Positions 1-8,521 of a stretch of 64,000 bases of DNA are shown here, in pieces (within the stretch, counting starts at the first letter, position 1; every line of letters begins with the position of its first letter). Source of the stretch: Rhodoferax ferrireducens T118 (GTDB lineage: Bacteria; Pseudomonadota; Gammaproteobacteria; Burkholderiales; Burkholderiaceae_C); NCBI RefSeq assembly GCF_000013605.1, contig NC_007908.1, positions 124,001-188,000 of the forward strand. The letters run 5' to 3'. The notes beneath the pieces were generated by a model. It saw only the letters and a program-made list of their open reading frames with translations. It was not told the DNA's origin and did no database searches. The translations under genes and the position numbers were made by a program.

Positions 1-606
1 GCCCAACTTCAGGCCCAGGCCCGACATGCCCTGAAGGTCCAGCCATTGCGGCAGCATGCCCAGTGCGATCATGAAGCCCAGCGCCAGGCCCAGGCGGCTG
101 GTCAGCGTCATGCGCCGGATGCGCCCGGCCATGCCCCGCACGCCCTTGTAGTGCACCTGGCCGCCCTGCAGGTGGAACGGCAGCTTGCCCGATTCTTGGG
201 CGGCATTCATCTGCGCATACAGACCCTCGGCGGCCTTGATTTCCTGGCGTGAGGGCTTGATCCGCACCGACATGTAGCCTCGGGGCTTGCCGTTTTCCAT
301 GATCGGCGTGACGTTGGCCTGCACCCAGTAATGGTCGCCATCCGCGCGACGGTTTTTGACCATGCCGGTCCAGGGCCGGCCCCGCCCGACGCTGCTCCAC
401 AAGTCTTTGAAAGCTGCTGCGGGCATGTCGGGGTGGCGTATCAAATTGTGGTTTTGCCCGATCAACTCATCGTAGGTATAGCCGCTGACGGCGACGAACG
501 CGCGGTTGCAGTGCGTGATGAAACCCTTGCTATCTGTCGTGGAGACAAGCATGTGTTCAGCAGGGTAATCAAATTCCCGCTGGGTGACTGGGAGGTTCAT
601 GCGCAT
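1..606 (-). CDS. PAS-domain methyl-accepting chemotaxis protein, Aer-like (N-terminal part)
   Basis: The first 202 residues are present; the rest runs off the left edge. The N-terminus carries a PAS fold (about residues 10-125) with motifs such as YTYDELIGQNHNLIRHPDMP and GYMSVR, typical of redox or energy-taxis receptors of the Aer type. A charged linker and the start of a hydrophobic membrane segment follow (about residues 175-195). Two in-frame ATGs at 606 and 600 give MRM; either could be the start. The signalling domain is not visible, so the chemoreceptor call rests on the PAS plus membrane layout known for the family. It is divergent from the formaldehyde dehydrogenase gene, 132 bp away. 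Confidence 0.75.
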   Translation of the reverse strand, partial: MRMNLPVTQREFDYPAEHMLVSTTDSKGFITHCNRAFVAVSGYTYDELIGQNHNLIRHPDMPAAAFKDLWSSVGRGRPWTGMVKNRRADGDHYWVQANVTPIMENGKPRGYMSVRIKPSRQEIKAAEGLYAQMNAAQESGKLPFHLQGGQVHYKGVRGMAGRIRRMTLTSRLGLALGFMIALGMLPQWLDLQGMSGLGLKLG

Positions 607-738
607 GCGCGGTTCCTTTCGAGCGTATGTGGCAGCTCAAATGGGAAAGCGGGGCGGCGAATCTGGCATGGTTCGCGCCGACTTTCGGCGGCCGCCATCG
701 GCGTTACAGTATTTCTATTTCATATTGAGAACATTCCC

Positions 739-1845
739 ATGAAAACAAGAGCTGCGGTCGCCTGGAAAGCCGGCGCCCCCCTGAGCATTGAAACCGTGGA
801 CCTGCAGGGGCCCAAATTCGGCGAAGTGCTGGTCGAAATCAAAGCCACCGGCATTTGCCACACCGACTACTACACGCTCTCGGGCGCCGATCCGGAAGGC
901 ATCTTCCCGGCGATCCTGGGCCACGAGGGCGCGGGCATCGTGGTCGATGTGGGGCCGGGCGTCACCTCGCTGCAAAAGGGTGACCACGTCATTCCGCTTT
1001 ACACGCCCGAGTGCCGCCGGTGCAAGTACTGCCTGAGCCGCAAGACCAATTTGTGCCAGCTGATTCGCGGCACCCAGGGCCAAGGGCTGATGCCCGATGC
1101 CAGCAGCCGTTTCAGCCTGGACGGCAAACCCATCTTTCACTACATGGGCACCTCCACCTTCAGCAACTACACCGTTGTCCCTGAAATTGCGCTGGCCAAG
1201 ATCCGCAAGGACGCGCCGTTCGACAAGGTCTGCTACATCGGCTGCGGCGTCACCACCGGCATTGGTGCCGTGTTGTTCACCGCCAAGGTGGAAGTCGGTG
1301 CCAATGTGGTGGTGTTTGGCCTGGGCGGCATCGGCCTGAACGTGATTCAGGGCGCGAAGATGGTGGGCGCCGACAAGATCATCGGCGTCGACATCAACCC
1401 GGCCCGCCAGGAGATGGCGCGCAAGTTCGGCATGACGCACTTCATCAACCCGAAGGAAGTCGACAACGTGGTTGAGACAATAGTGCAGCTCACCGACGGC
1501 GGCGCCGACTACAGCTTTGAATGCATCGGCAATACCAAGGTCATGCGCCAGGCGCTGGAGTGCACGCACAAGGGCTGGGGCCGCAGCATCATCATTGGCG
1601 TGGCCGAAGCCGGTGCCGAGATCAGCACCCGGCCATTCCAGCTGGTGACCGGCCGCAAATGGGAAGGCTCGGCCTTTGGCGGCGCGCGCGGGCGCACCGA
1701 CGTGCCGAAGATTGTGGACTGGTACATGGAAGGCAAGATCAACATCGACGACCTGATCACCCACACCATGCCGCTGGAAGACATCAACAAAGGCTTTGAC
1801 TTGATGAAGAGCGGCGAATCGATCCGCGGCGTGGTGCTGTTCTGA
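739..1845 (+). CDS. frmA: S-(hydroxymethyl)glutathione dehydrogenase (class III alcohol dehydrogenase)
   Basis: 368 residues, the usual length for this zinc enzyme, which oxidises S-hydroxymethylglutathione (formaldehyde plus glutathione) to S-formylglutathione with NAD+ in the cytoplasm. Visible features are the catalytic zinc site (GICHTDYYTLSG, GHEGAGIV), the structural zinc cysteine cluster (CRRCKYCLSRKTNLC) and the nucleotide-binding stretch VFGLGGIGLNVIQG. The open frame reaches upstream to 331, but homology begins at MKTRAAVAWKAG, so the ATG at 739 is chosen. It overlaps the hydrolase gene by one base (TGATG), so the two are translationally coupled. No FrmR-type repressor gene is adjacent. 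Confidence 0.95.
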   Translation: MKTRAAVAWKAGAPLSIETVDLQGPKFGEVLVEIKATGICHTDYYTLSGADPEGIFPAILGHEGAGIVVDVGPGVTSLQKGDHVIPLYTPECRRCKYCLSRKTNLCQLIRGTQGQGLMPDASSRFSLDGKPIFHYMGTSTFSNYTVVPEIALAKIRKDAPFDKVCYIGCGVTTGIGAVLFTAKVEVGANVVVFGLGGIGLNVIQGAKMVGADKIIGVDINPARQEMARKFGMTHFINPKEVDNVVETIVQLTDGGADYSFECIGNTKVMRQALECTHKGWGRSIIIGVAEAGAEISTRPFQLVTGRKWEGSAFGGARGRTDVPKIVDWYMEGKINIDDLITHTMPLEDINKGFDLMKSGESIRGVVLF

Positions 1846-2711
1846 TGGCAGCGCTGGAACTGTTGAGCGAGCACGCCTGCTTTGGCGGCGTGCAGCGTTT
1901 TTACCGGCACGTCTCCACGGTGATTGGCTTGCCCATGCGCTTCTCGGTCTACCTGCCGCCGCAAGCCCGCAGCCAAACCGTGCCCGCGGTCATGTATTTG
2001 GCCGGGCTGACCTGCACCGAAGAAACCTTCATGGCCAAGGCCGGTGCGCAGCGCGTGGCCGCTGAGCTGGGCCTGGCGCTGATTGCGCCGGACACCAGCC
2101 CGCGCGGCGCCGGTGTGCCCGGCGAGGCCGAGAGTTGGGACTTCGGCGTGGGTGCCGGGTTTTATCTGGATGCCACGCAAGCGCCCTGGTCCCGGCACTA
2201 CCGCATGGAGACTTGCCTCATCTCGGAGCTGCTGCCGCTGCTGGCGCCAGCGTTGCCGGTGGACGCCCAGCGCCTGGGCATTTCGGGTCACTCCATGGGT
2301 GGCCATGGTGCCTTGACCCTGGCCCTCCGGCACCCTGGCCTGTTCAAGTCGGTATCCGCCTTTGCGCCGATCTGCGCGCCCACCCAGTGCCCTTGGGGGC
2401 ACAAGGCGTTTGCGGCTTACCTGGGTGCCGACACGACCCAATGGGCGGCACACGATGCCAGCGCACTGATGAGCGAGTGCAGCACTGCGCCTTACCCGGC
2501 GGGCATCCTGATCGACCAGGGGCTGGCCGACAAGTTCTTGCCCACGCAATTGAATCCGCATCTGTTTGAAGCCGCCTGCGCCAAGGCGGGGCAACCCTTG
2601 ACGCTGCGCCGCCATGCCGGTTACGACCACGGTTATTACTTCATCTCGACCTTCATGGCCGATCATCTGGCGCATCACGCGCAGACTTTGCTGGCGCCGC
2701 GCTCGAGCTGA
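1845..2711 (+). CDS. frmB: S-formylglutathione hydrolase
   Basis: 288 residues. This esterase-D family alpha/beta hydrolase releases formate and glutathione from S-formylglutathione, the step after FrmA. The nucleophile elbow GHSMGGHGAL is visible near residue 150, the oxyanion region MYLAGLTCTEETFMAKAG near 50, and a late histidine in HAGYDHGYYFISTF. The ATG overlaps the frmA stop codon. Together the pair form a complete glutathione-dependent formaldehyde detoxification module, useful for methylated compounds or for C1 units released elsewhere in metabolism. Confidence 0.95.
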   Translation: MAALELLSEHACFGGVQRFYRHVSTVIGLPMRFSVYLPPQARSQTVPAVMYLAGLTCTEETFMAKAGAQRVAAELGLALIAPDTSPRGAGVPGEAESWDFGVGAGFYLDATQAPWSRHYRMETCLISELLPLLAPALPVDAQRLGISGHSMGGHGALTLALRHPGLFKSVSAFAPICAPTQCPWGHKAFAAYLGADTTQWAAHDASALMSECSTAPYPAGILIDQGLADKFLPTQLNPHLFEAACAKAGQPLTLRRHAGYDHGYYFISTFMADHLAHHAQTLLAPRSS

Positions 2712-2733
2712 CTCGAAGACTTTGGTGCGGCGA

Positions 2734-2795
2734 TCTATTGCTACCTATTTGGTAGCTACATTTCGATATTTCACGGGGGCTAGAGGCCAATTTGG
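2734..2795 (+). repeat. Comamonadaceae-type intergenic repeat, copy 1
   Basis: Contains TTGGTAGCTAC and ACGGGGGCTAGAGGC, the two blocks shared with six other copies in this window (24346, 30721, 32590, 53107, 61908, 63415). It fills the gap between the convergent frmB and ABC permease genes. No transposase is linked. The unit is about 55-60 bp. Confidence 0.75.
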
Positions 2796-2814
2796 TTCAT
2801 AAGCCCACATCAGG

Positions 2815-3846
2815 CTAAAGCCGGTACAGGCGTTTCTGACGGATGCGATCAAAGACGACGGCAATAATCAGCAGCACGCCGAGCACGACAATTTGCAGGT
2901 ACGAGCCGATTTGCGCCAAATTCATTCCGTTTTGCACCAGGCCAATAAATATCGCACCCAACACGACGTTTTCCAGCCGACCAATGCCGCCCCGCAGTGA
3001 AACCCCACCGATGACACAGGCGGCAATGGATTCAAGTGCCATCGAACCACCCAGGTTGGCATCGCCGGACGCCGTTCTTGCCGTTAGCAGCAAACCTGAT
3101 ACGCCGGCGATCAAGGCACACAAAACATAAGCGCTGATGAGGACTGGCTTGACCCGAATGCCGGACAGCAAAGCTGCTTTTGGATTGCTACCCACGGCAT
3201 ACAGATGCCTGCCCCACGCAGAGTAATTCAGCAGAACAAACATCAAGGCCAGAATCAGCAGCATCATCAAGATTGGCACAGGAACCCCAAGCAGCACGCC
3301 AAAGCCGAAAACATCTCCCAGGGTATCCGGCAGGTTCGAGACAGGAACACCGGCCGTCAAAAACAAGGCGATGCCAAAACCAATGGACTGCATGCCAAGT
3401 GTCATGATGAAAGGCGAGACGCCGAACACCGCCACGCCTGCGCCGTTGACCATTCCAATCAACATGGCTGCCCCCAAGCCTGCCAGACACCCCAAAGTGA
3501 TCACCAGCCAGATGGCGTCAGGAAAACTGAGGGCCAAAGCGCCCATGGTCAAAGCGGATACGACGGATGAAACGGCAACAATGGTGCCGACAGACAGGTC
3601 AAACCCGCCCGAAATCAGCGCCAGCATTTGACCCAGGGAAACCAATACAAGATACACCGATTGGCGAAACAAATTGATCAAATTGTCGGTCGTCAGAAAA
3701 CGGGACGACATCAGACTGAAGGTGACGACTGCTATCACGAGCAGGAAGGGCATGACACCCCAGTGCAAGAATATCTTCATGATCCAGTCACGAGCTGAGG
3801 ACTTGTGCGCTGAACTCGGATTGTTCTCGGGAACGATTGAACTCAT
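2815..3846 (-). CDS. Sugar-type ABC transporter permease (RbsC/BPD_transp_2 family)
   Basis: 343 residues with eight or more hydrophobic segments and the motif SGGFDLSVGTIVAVSSV, which is characteristic of ribose/galactose-type permeases. It should form the inner-membrane channel for the ATPase encoded just upstream (28-bp gap) and the TorT-like binding protein. It is last in the eight-gene operon that starts with pxpA. Operon membership suggests the cargo is not a sugar but the substrate of the PxpABC/biotin carboxylase enzymes; that is inference. Confidence 0.88.
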   Translation of the reverse strand: MSSIVPENNPSSAHKSSARDWIMKIFLHWGVMPFLLVIAVVTFSLMSSRFLTTDNLINLFRQSVYLVLVSLGQMLALISGGFDLSVGTIVAVSSVVSALTMGALALSFPDAIWLVITLGCLAGLGAAMLIGMVNGAGVAVFGVSPFIMTLGMQSIGFGIALFLTAGVPVSNLPDTLGDVFGFGVLLGVPVPILMMLLILALMFVLLNYSAWGRHLYAVGSNPKAALLSGIRVKPVLISAYVLCALIAGVSGLLLTARTASGDANLGGSMALESIAACVIGGVSLRGGIGRLENVVLGAIFIGLVQNGMNLAQIGSYLQIVVLGVLLIIAVVFDRIRQKRLYRL

Positions 3847-3874
3847 TCTGAATGACCTTAATTGACGTGGCCGG

Positions 3875-5368
3875 CTAAAAAAAATGCTGCAGCACTGCCG
3901 CTTCGGTAAGACAACTGCGATCGATTTCAGCTGCTATACGACCGGAGCGCATGACGTAGGCGCGGTGCGACAGGTGCAAAATTTCAGGTAAATCAGATGA
4001 AATCAGGATCACCGCGGCGCCCTTTTCGCACAACTCTTTGATCAGGTAATAAATTGCGCTGCGCGTACCCACATCAACACCCACGGTTGGCTCATCAAAA
4101 ATGTACAGTTTGATGGACCGTGTCAAACCCCGGCCGAACAAGACTTTCTGTTGATTTCCGCCGGATAGAAGCGCGGTGGCACGGGGCATATTTGACGGAT
4201 GAATGTCTACCCGCCGGCCGATGTCGCGCGTTACCGTTCTCTCCGCGGAAAGTGATAAAAACCCGGACCGGAAATGGATCGGTTGCTGCGTCAATGCGTT
4301 GAGCGAGATGTTGTCGGCCGTGCTGGCCGACAGCATCAAGCCCTCTTCCCGACGGTCCGGTGGAAGATAAAAAACACCGGCGTCGAGCATGCGCCGTGGC
4401 GTCGGCTTCTTGATGGTCTGACCATCGAGTTTGACGACGCCAGACTTCATCGGCTCAATACCAAAAGCCATGCGCAGCAATTCTGATTTCCCGCAACCGA
4501 CCAAGCCGGCAACGCCAACGACTTCACCTTCGCGTGCAACGAAGTGGTCCACGTCAATGCCGACGCCGCCACGCATTTGCGAAAGTTCCAGAATAGTGCG
4601 TCCCGGATTTGCCGCAATGGAGGGATAAATCTTCTCGACGGTGCGTCCAGCCATCATTTCAATGAGTTTGGCTTCAGTGGTCGTCGCAGCATCGACGACA
4701 CCAATGTGTTTCCCGTCACGCAGTACGGTGACGCGATCAGCCAGGCGTTTGATCTCCTGAATTCGATGGGTGATGTAGATAATGCCTACGCCTTGTTGCT
4801 TCAAACTTCGCACCGTTGCAAACAACTGCTCACTTTCTCTTTCTGTCAGCGATGCCGTTGGCTCGTCGAGGATCAACACGGACAGTTTTGCGCGCAAAGC
4901 CTTGGCGATTTCGACCATTTGCTGCTCTGCGCGCGACAGAGTGGCAACGACTCTCTGAGGATCAATATCAAAATTCAGTCGCTGCAGGAGCGCGCTTGCA
5001 TGACGCGACATGGCTGACAACTGCAGCAGGCCGAAGCGTTGATGAAGTCGCTCTTCCCCCAGACACAAATTTTCTTCAACCGTCAGATGAGGCGCCAAAG
5101 AGAACTCTTGAAAAACGGCGCTGATGCCATGTCGCCTGGCATCAGCGACGGAGGAAAATCGAAGTTCCTCGCCGTGCATCCGAATGATTCCACTGCCTTG
5201 CGGCTGTGCTCCGGCAATAATGGAAATCAGGGTGGACTTGCCAGCACCGTTCTCACCAAATATGGCATGAACCTCGCCTGCAAGCAACTCAAAATCCACC
5301 CCGTCCAGCGCGCGCACACCTGGAAACTTCTTGGACAGTCCTTCAATGGATAATAAAACATCGCTCAT
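3875..5368 (-). CDS. Sugar-type ABC transporter ATP-binding protein (two fused nucleotide-binding domains, RbsA/MglA family)
   Basis: 497 residues, normal for the family. Domain 1 has Walker A GENGAGKSTLISII, a signature region in which LSRAEQQMVEIAKAL replaces the LSGGQ consensus (common in RbsA-type proteins), and Walker B VLILDEPTASL. Domain 2 has a degenerate Walker A (GLVGCGKSELLRMAFG), signature LLSGGNQQKVLFGRGL and Walker B YIFDEPTVGVDVG. It energises import together with the permease downstream. The start MSDVLLSIEGLSKKFPG matches the family N-terminus. Confidence 0.92.
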   Translation of the reverse strand: MSDVLLSIEGLSKKFPGVRALDGVDFELLAGEVHAIFGENGAGKSTLISIIAGAQPQGSGIIRMHGEELRFSSVADARRHGISAVFQEFSLAPHLTVEENLCLGEERLHQRFGLLQLSAMSRHASALLQRLNFDIDPQRVVATLSRAEQQMVEIAKALRAKLSVLILDEPTASLTERESEQLFATVRSLKQQGVGIIYITHRIQEIKRLADRVTVLRDGKHIGVVDAATTTEAKLIEMMAGRTVEKIYPSIAANPGRTILELSQMRGGVGIDVDHFVAREGEVVGVAGLVGCGKSELLRMAFGIEPMKSGVVKLDGQTIKKPTPRRMLDAGVFYLPPDRREEGLMLSASTADNISLNALTQQPIHFRSGFLSLSAERTVTRDIGRRVDIHPSNMPRATALLSGGNQQKVLFGRGLTRSIKLYIFDEPTVGVDVGTRSAIYYLIKELCEKGAAVILISSDLPEILHLSHRAYVMRSGRIAAEIDRSCLTEAAVLQHFF

Positions 5369-5459
5369 CTCACGTTAACCTGCTGCTTGAACAAAGTCAT
5401 TTTTGATGTCACCGGAAACGTGAACTCAACAAGCACCTTGCCCACACGGCAGGTTTCCA

Positions 5460-6530
5460 CTATTTGACTTCAAACAATGGCTTGAACGATGCCGGTGGCA
5501 AGACATCATCACGGCGAATCTGCTTCAAGTTGGCTTTGTCGATCGTGACAATCTTGGGCCCCACGTGCTTGATCAGGTCCTTGCCTTCCAGGGCACGCAC
5601 CGCTTGATCGATCGCTATGCGCCCTTGAATCACCATGGCGTCAGCGGGAGACGCCATGATCGTGCCCTTTTCAATGCCGGCGTAGACGTCGGGGGTCAAA
5701 TAAAACGAAATCACTTGCACTTTGTCTTTCAGGTTGCGCGCGCGCACGATGCCTTGGCTCACTTCGGCGGTGACTGCTGTGCCTGCGATATAGCGGATGG
5801 CGGGGTTCGACTGCAAGGCGTCCTCAACCAACTTGGCTTGGACTTCCTTGCCTGTATCACCATAGATCGGGGCCATCACTTCCAGGGAACTGCCCTTGAC
5901 AGCCTCAGCGAAACCTTTGTTGGCGGCTTCCACCCAACCAGCGCCAGCGGGTCCAGGAAACCACGCGACGACAGCCTTGGCGCTTCCGGCGGGATGCTTT
6001 TTGGCCAAATAGGCGCCCGCCTCTTGTCCCATCGTGTAGAAGGACACAAGCGACTTTGCGGTCAGGTCGGGAGAATTGATGCCGTTGATGACATCGACGG
6101 TTGGGATGTTTTTGGCTTTGAGTGACTTGACCAGATTGACCAGGCCGTCCGCAGAAATACCGCCAATAACCACGGCCTGACCGCCGCCGGCGACGCAATC
6201 CTCAATTTGCGAAATTTGCTTGTTCAAGTTGGTATAACCACCGGCTTCGAGTACCTGAGCCGACACACCAAGACGCTTGGCTTCCTCAACCACACCGTAG
6301 TCAACACCCAGCCAGTAGGCATCTTTCATGTGGGGAAATGAAACGCAGAGCTTCCATTTTTTTGATGCTTTGGGCAGCGGGCTGTAGTCGATCGGTTTTT
6401 TCACACCTGTGTCAGAGAACGCGGGCTCTGTCTGCTCTGCCGCATAGGGGTACCAATTCGCCGCTGGGGCCGCGAAGGAGGCCGTCAACAAGACACCGGC
6501 GAACAGGGTGGGTGCGGATATTTTTTTCAT
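5460..6530 (-). CDS. TorT-like periplasmic substrate-binding protein
   Basis: 356 residues. The signal peptide MKKISAPTLFAGVLLTASFA ends near APA/AN. The mature part is a type-1 periplasmic binding fold whose opening LCVSFPHMKDAYWLGVDYG resembles TorT, the periplasmic partner of the TMAO sensor TorS. Here no torS/torR genes are present and the gene sits just upstream of a sugar-type ABC ATPase and permease, so a transport role is more likely than sensing. It follows pxpC by 107 bp. The ligand is unknown; the linkage to lactamase subunits suggests a small cyclic amide. Confidence 0.8.
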   Translation of the reverse strand: MKKISAPTLFAGVLLTASFAAPAANWYPYAAEQTEPAFSDTGVKKPIDYSPLPKASKKWKLCVSFPHMKDAYWLGVDYGVVEEAKRLGVSAQVLEAGGYTNLNKQISQIEDCVAGGGQAVVIGGISADGLVNLVKSLKAKNIPTVDVINGINSPDLTAKSLVSFYTMGQEAGAYLAKKHPAGSAKAVVAWFPGPAGAGWVEAANKGFAEAVKGSSLEVMAPIYGDTGKEVQAKLVEDALQSNPAIRYIAGTAVTAEVSQGIVRARNLKDKVQVISFYLTPDVYAGIEKGTIMASPADAMVIQGRIAIDQAVRALEGKDLIKHVGPKIVTIDKANLKQIRRDDVLPPASFKPLFEVK

Positions 6531-6637
6531 GAAGTCTCCAATAAGTAAAAGCCAAGGTTGAAAAAACTTCGCACCAGTGCGAAGGCGGGGAAGACAAGTA
6601 AGGTCATCACTTGCCGGAACATGTCAAAGAACCCAAT

Positions 6638-7615
6638 TCAATTCAATAGAGCCTGTCGCAAATCAGCCAGGCGCTGATTGCGTTTGGCGCGCGCACTCAA
6701 GGCCTGCGCCATGTCAACCGCGACAAATTGGGTTTGAAAATTTGGCTGCAGCTGCGCTACAACATCCATATCCGCACTGATGACCGTGCCAATCATGGCG
6801 TAGCCACCGCCGGACACGGCATCGCGATGCAAAACGATGGGCTCCAGACCGCCAGGTACTTGAATCGAGCCAATGGGATACCCCGCATCGACGATGTTGG
6901 AGGGGTCGGAACCAGCCCCAAAGGGGCGTTCGCGGGGTTCAAATTCCAGCGGACGGCCATGCTTGAATCGATAGCCGATGCGGTCCGCTTCGGGGCCCAC
7001 CTGCCATGTATCTTCAAAAAACGACTTTCCAGAGGCCTGCGTCAACCAGTGAAAATACAAGCCGGGAAGAACGCGAACCTGCACCTGCTTGGGCAAGGCT
7101 TGCTTCAAATGATCTGGCAGCTTTTTGCCTACGTGCGATGGCCCCTGAAAAGCCCCCACGGGCAACACATCACCGGCTTGGAGTTTTCTTCCACAAAAAC
7201 CACCGATGGCCCCCAAGGTGTAAGTTGAACGGCTGCCAAGCACCTCCGGCACATCAATGCCACCGGCCACGGCGAGGTAGGCGCGCACGCCGTCTTTCAG
7301 AAAATCAAAACTAAGCACGCTGCCCGCCTTGACCGCGACAACTTGGTTGTTGGGTATGGGAACGCCGTCAAGCTTGGCCGGCAAGTTCGCACCAGTCAGT
7401 GCGATGGCGGCATCATGCATGAACTCCAGCTTGGGGCCGAGCATCGTTATCTCGAGTGTGGCGGCATCTTCCGAATTTCCGACCAGGAGATTGGCAGCAC
7501 GAAACGAGTACTGATCAAGCGCGCCTGAAAGCGGAATGCCCAAGTGGTAATAACCAATTCGACCGGCATCCTGTACGGTGGTTGCAAGTCCAGGTTGTAG
7601 TACCTTAATTGCCAT
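6638..7615 (-). CDS. pxpC: 5-oxoprolinase subunit C family protein (biotin-dependent carboxyltransferase domain, KipA/AHS2)
   Basis: 325 residues beginning MAIKVLQPGLATTVQDAGR, the typical KipA/PxpC opening; later motifs are GGIDVPEVLGSRSTY and RIGYRFKHGRP. In PxpABC the B and C subunits act with PxpA to open 5-oxoproline to glutamate using ATP; the fold is shared with the C-terminal part of urea carboxylase. It overlaps pxpB by 11 bp, so coupled translation is likely. Because biotin carboxylase and BCCP genes share the operon, a carboxylation-dependent amide or lactam cleavage is possible; the exact substrate is not readable from sequence. Confidence 0.85.
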   Translation of the reverse strand: MAIKVLQPGLATTVQDAGRIGYYHLGIPLSGALDQYSFRAANLLVGNSEDAATLEITMLGPKLEFMHDAAIALTGANLPAKLDGVPIPNNQVVAVKAGSVLSFDFLKDGVRAYLAVAGGIDVPEVLGSRSTYTLGAIGGFCGRKLQAGDVLPVGAFQGPSHVGKKLPDHLKQALPKQVQVRVLPGLYFHWLTQASGKSFFEDTWQVGPEADRIGYRFKHGRPLEFEPRERPFGAGSDPSNIVDAGYPIGSIQVPGGLEPIVLHRDAVSGGGYAMIGTVISADMDVVAQLQPNFQTQFVAVDMAQALSARAKRNQRLADLRQALLN

Positions 7616-8489
7616 ACAAAGTCTCCGTCAATTGTTGGTTGTAAGCGCTCGGATCTTTAACAAAGTCCTGCAGTGAAAACTTCACCTCACGGATGCGCAA
7701 GTCGAAGCTTCCGTCCTGCACTTTTGTCAGTGCAGCGTCGTACTCAGACCGGTTGATGGGCTTGAATTTGACAATGTCTCCAGGGCGGAAAAACACCATG
7801 AAGTCTTTGACATACGGCAGGCTTTGCTGCGGATCAAAAATGGGCGCCGGGGTGATGCCAAACATTTGATAGCCCCCCGCACCGCGCACAGAATAGATAC
7901 AGCCAAAGCAGCCGCCGTGCCCAATCGTGAGTTTGGGTGTGTCGGTGCGTGGTCTGAGATATTTGGGAACCTGAATCTGCTTGGTACGTTCAACCATCTG
8001 AAACATGAATGGCAGCCCCGCCACAAAGCCAACCATGGAGACAAACCAGGGCGATGCCGCATGCGCCGCGATGAACGCGTCTACATTCGCGTAGCCATTG
8101 ACGCGTGCGCCATATTCGAGGTCGGTTGAAGTGGGGTCCTGATGCCTTTCACGAAAACGCTGTTGCGTTTCGTTGGTCCAGGGGTCGTTGTAAAAGACGG
8201 GAATCTCGATGATGCGGGTATTGAGTTCCAGCGCACCGTCGCCCAACTCGATTTCAATTGATTTCAAAATCTCCATCAACTTGTCAGGTGCCATCAGATC
8301 GGGGTCAAAACGGACCTGATAGGAAGCATTGGCCGGACAAATTTCAGTCACGCCGGCAATCTTTCGCTGCGCAATGGCATTGGTGATTGACATGCCTTTG
8401 AAGAACGCTTCCAGCGACATCTCGTGGTTGAGTTCCACGAAAATGTGTTCGTCGCCGCCAAATGAATATCGTGCAGGAGGGAGTGACAT
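7605..8489 (-). CDS. pxpB: 5-oxoprolinase subunit B family protein (KipI/AHS1 domain)
   Basis: 294 residues. The AHS1/KipI signature GFVAGLPFMFQM and the region GHGGCFGCIYSVRGAGGYQMFG (a family loop rich in glycine) are visible around residues 155-215. It is longer than Bacillus KipI (about 240 residues), with an N-terminal extension ending near NHEMSLEAFF. It pairs with PxpC and PxpA in ATP-dependent lactam opening. It lies 32 bp downstream of the biotin carboxylase gene and overlaps pxpC, all on one transcript by spacing. Confidence 0.85.
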   Translation of the reverse strand: MSLPPARYSFGGDEHIFVELNHEMSLEAFFKGMSITNAIAQRKIAGVTEICPANASYQVRFDPDLMAPDKLMEILKSIEIELGDGALELNTRIIEIPVFYNDPWTNETQQRFRERHQDPTSTDLEYGARVNGYANVDAFIAAHAASPWFVSMVGFVAGLPFMFQMVERTKQIQVPKYLRPRTDTPKLTIGHGGCFGCIYSVRGAGGYQMFGITPAPIFDPQQSLPYVKDFMVFFRPGDIVKFKPINRSEYDAALTKVQDGSFDLRIREVKFSLQDFVKDPSAYNQQLTETLYGN

Positions 8490-8521
8490 TGATGTTCCTT
8501 AGGTAAAGGCTCGAAGGTGGG

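Noticed and set aside
331-738. N-terminal extension of the frmA frame to 331
   Set aside because: No homology before MKTRAAV and it overlaps the divergent receptor gene; the ATG at 739 fits the family.
715-1764. 349-codon open frame on the minus strand opposite frmA
   Set aside because: It is antisense to a clear enzyme gene in GC-rich DNA, with no family motif or ribosome site.
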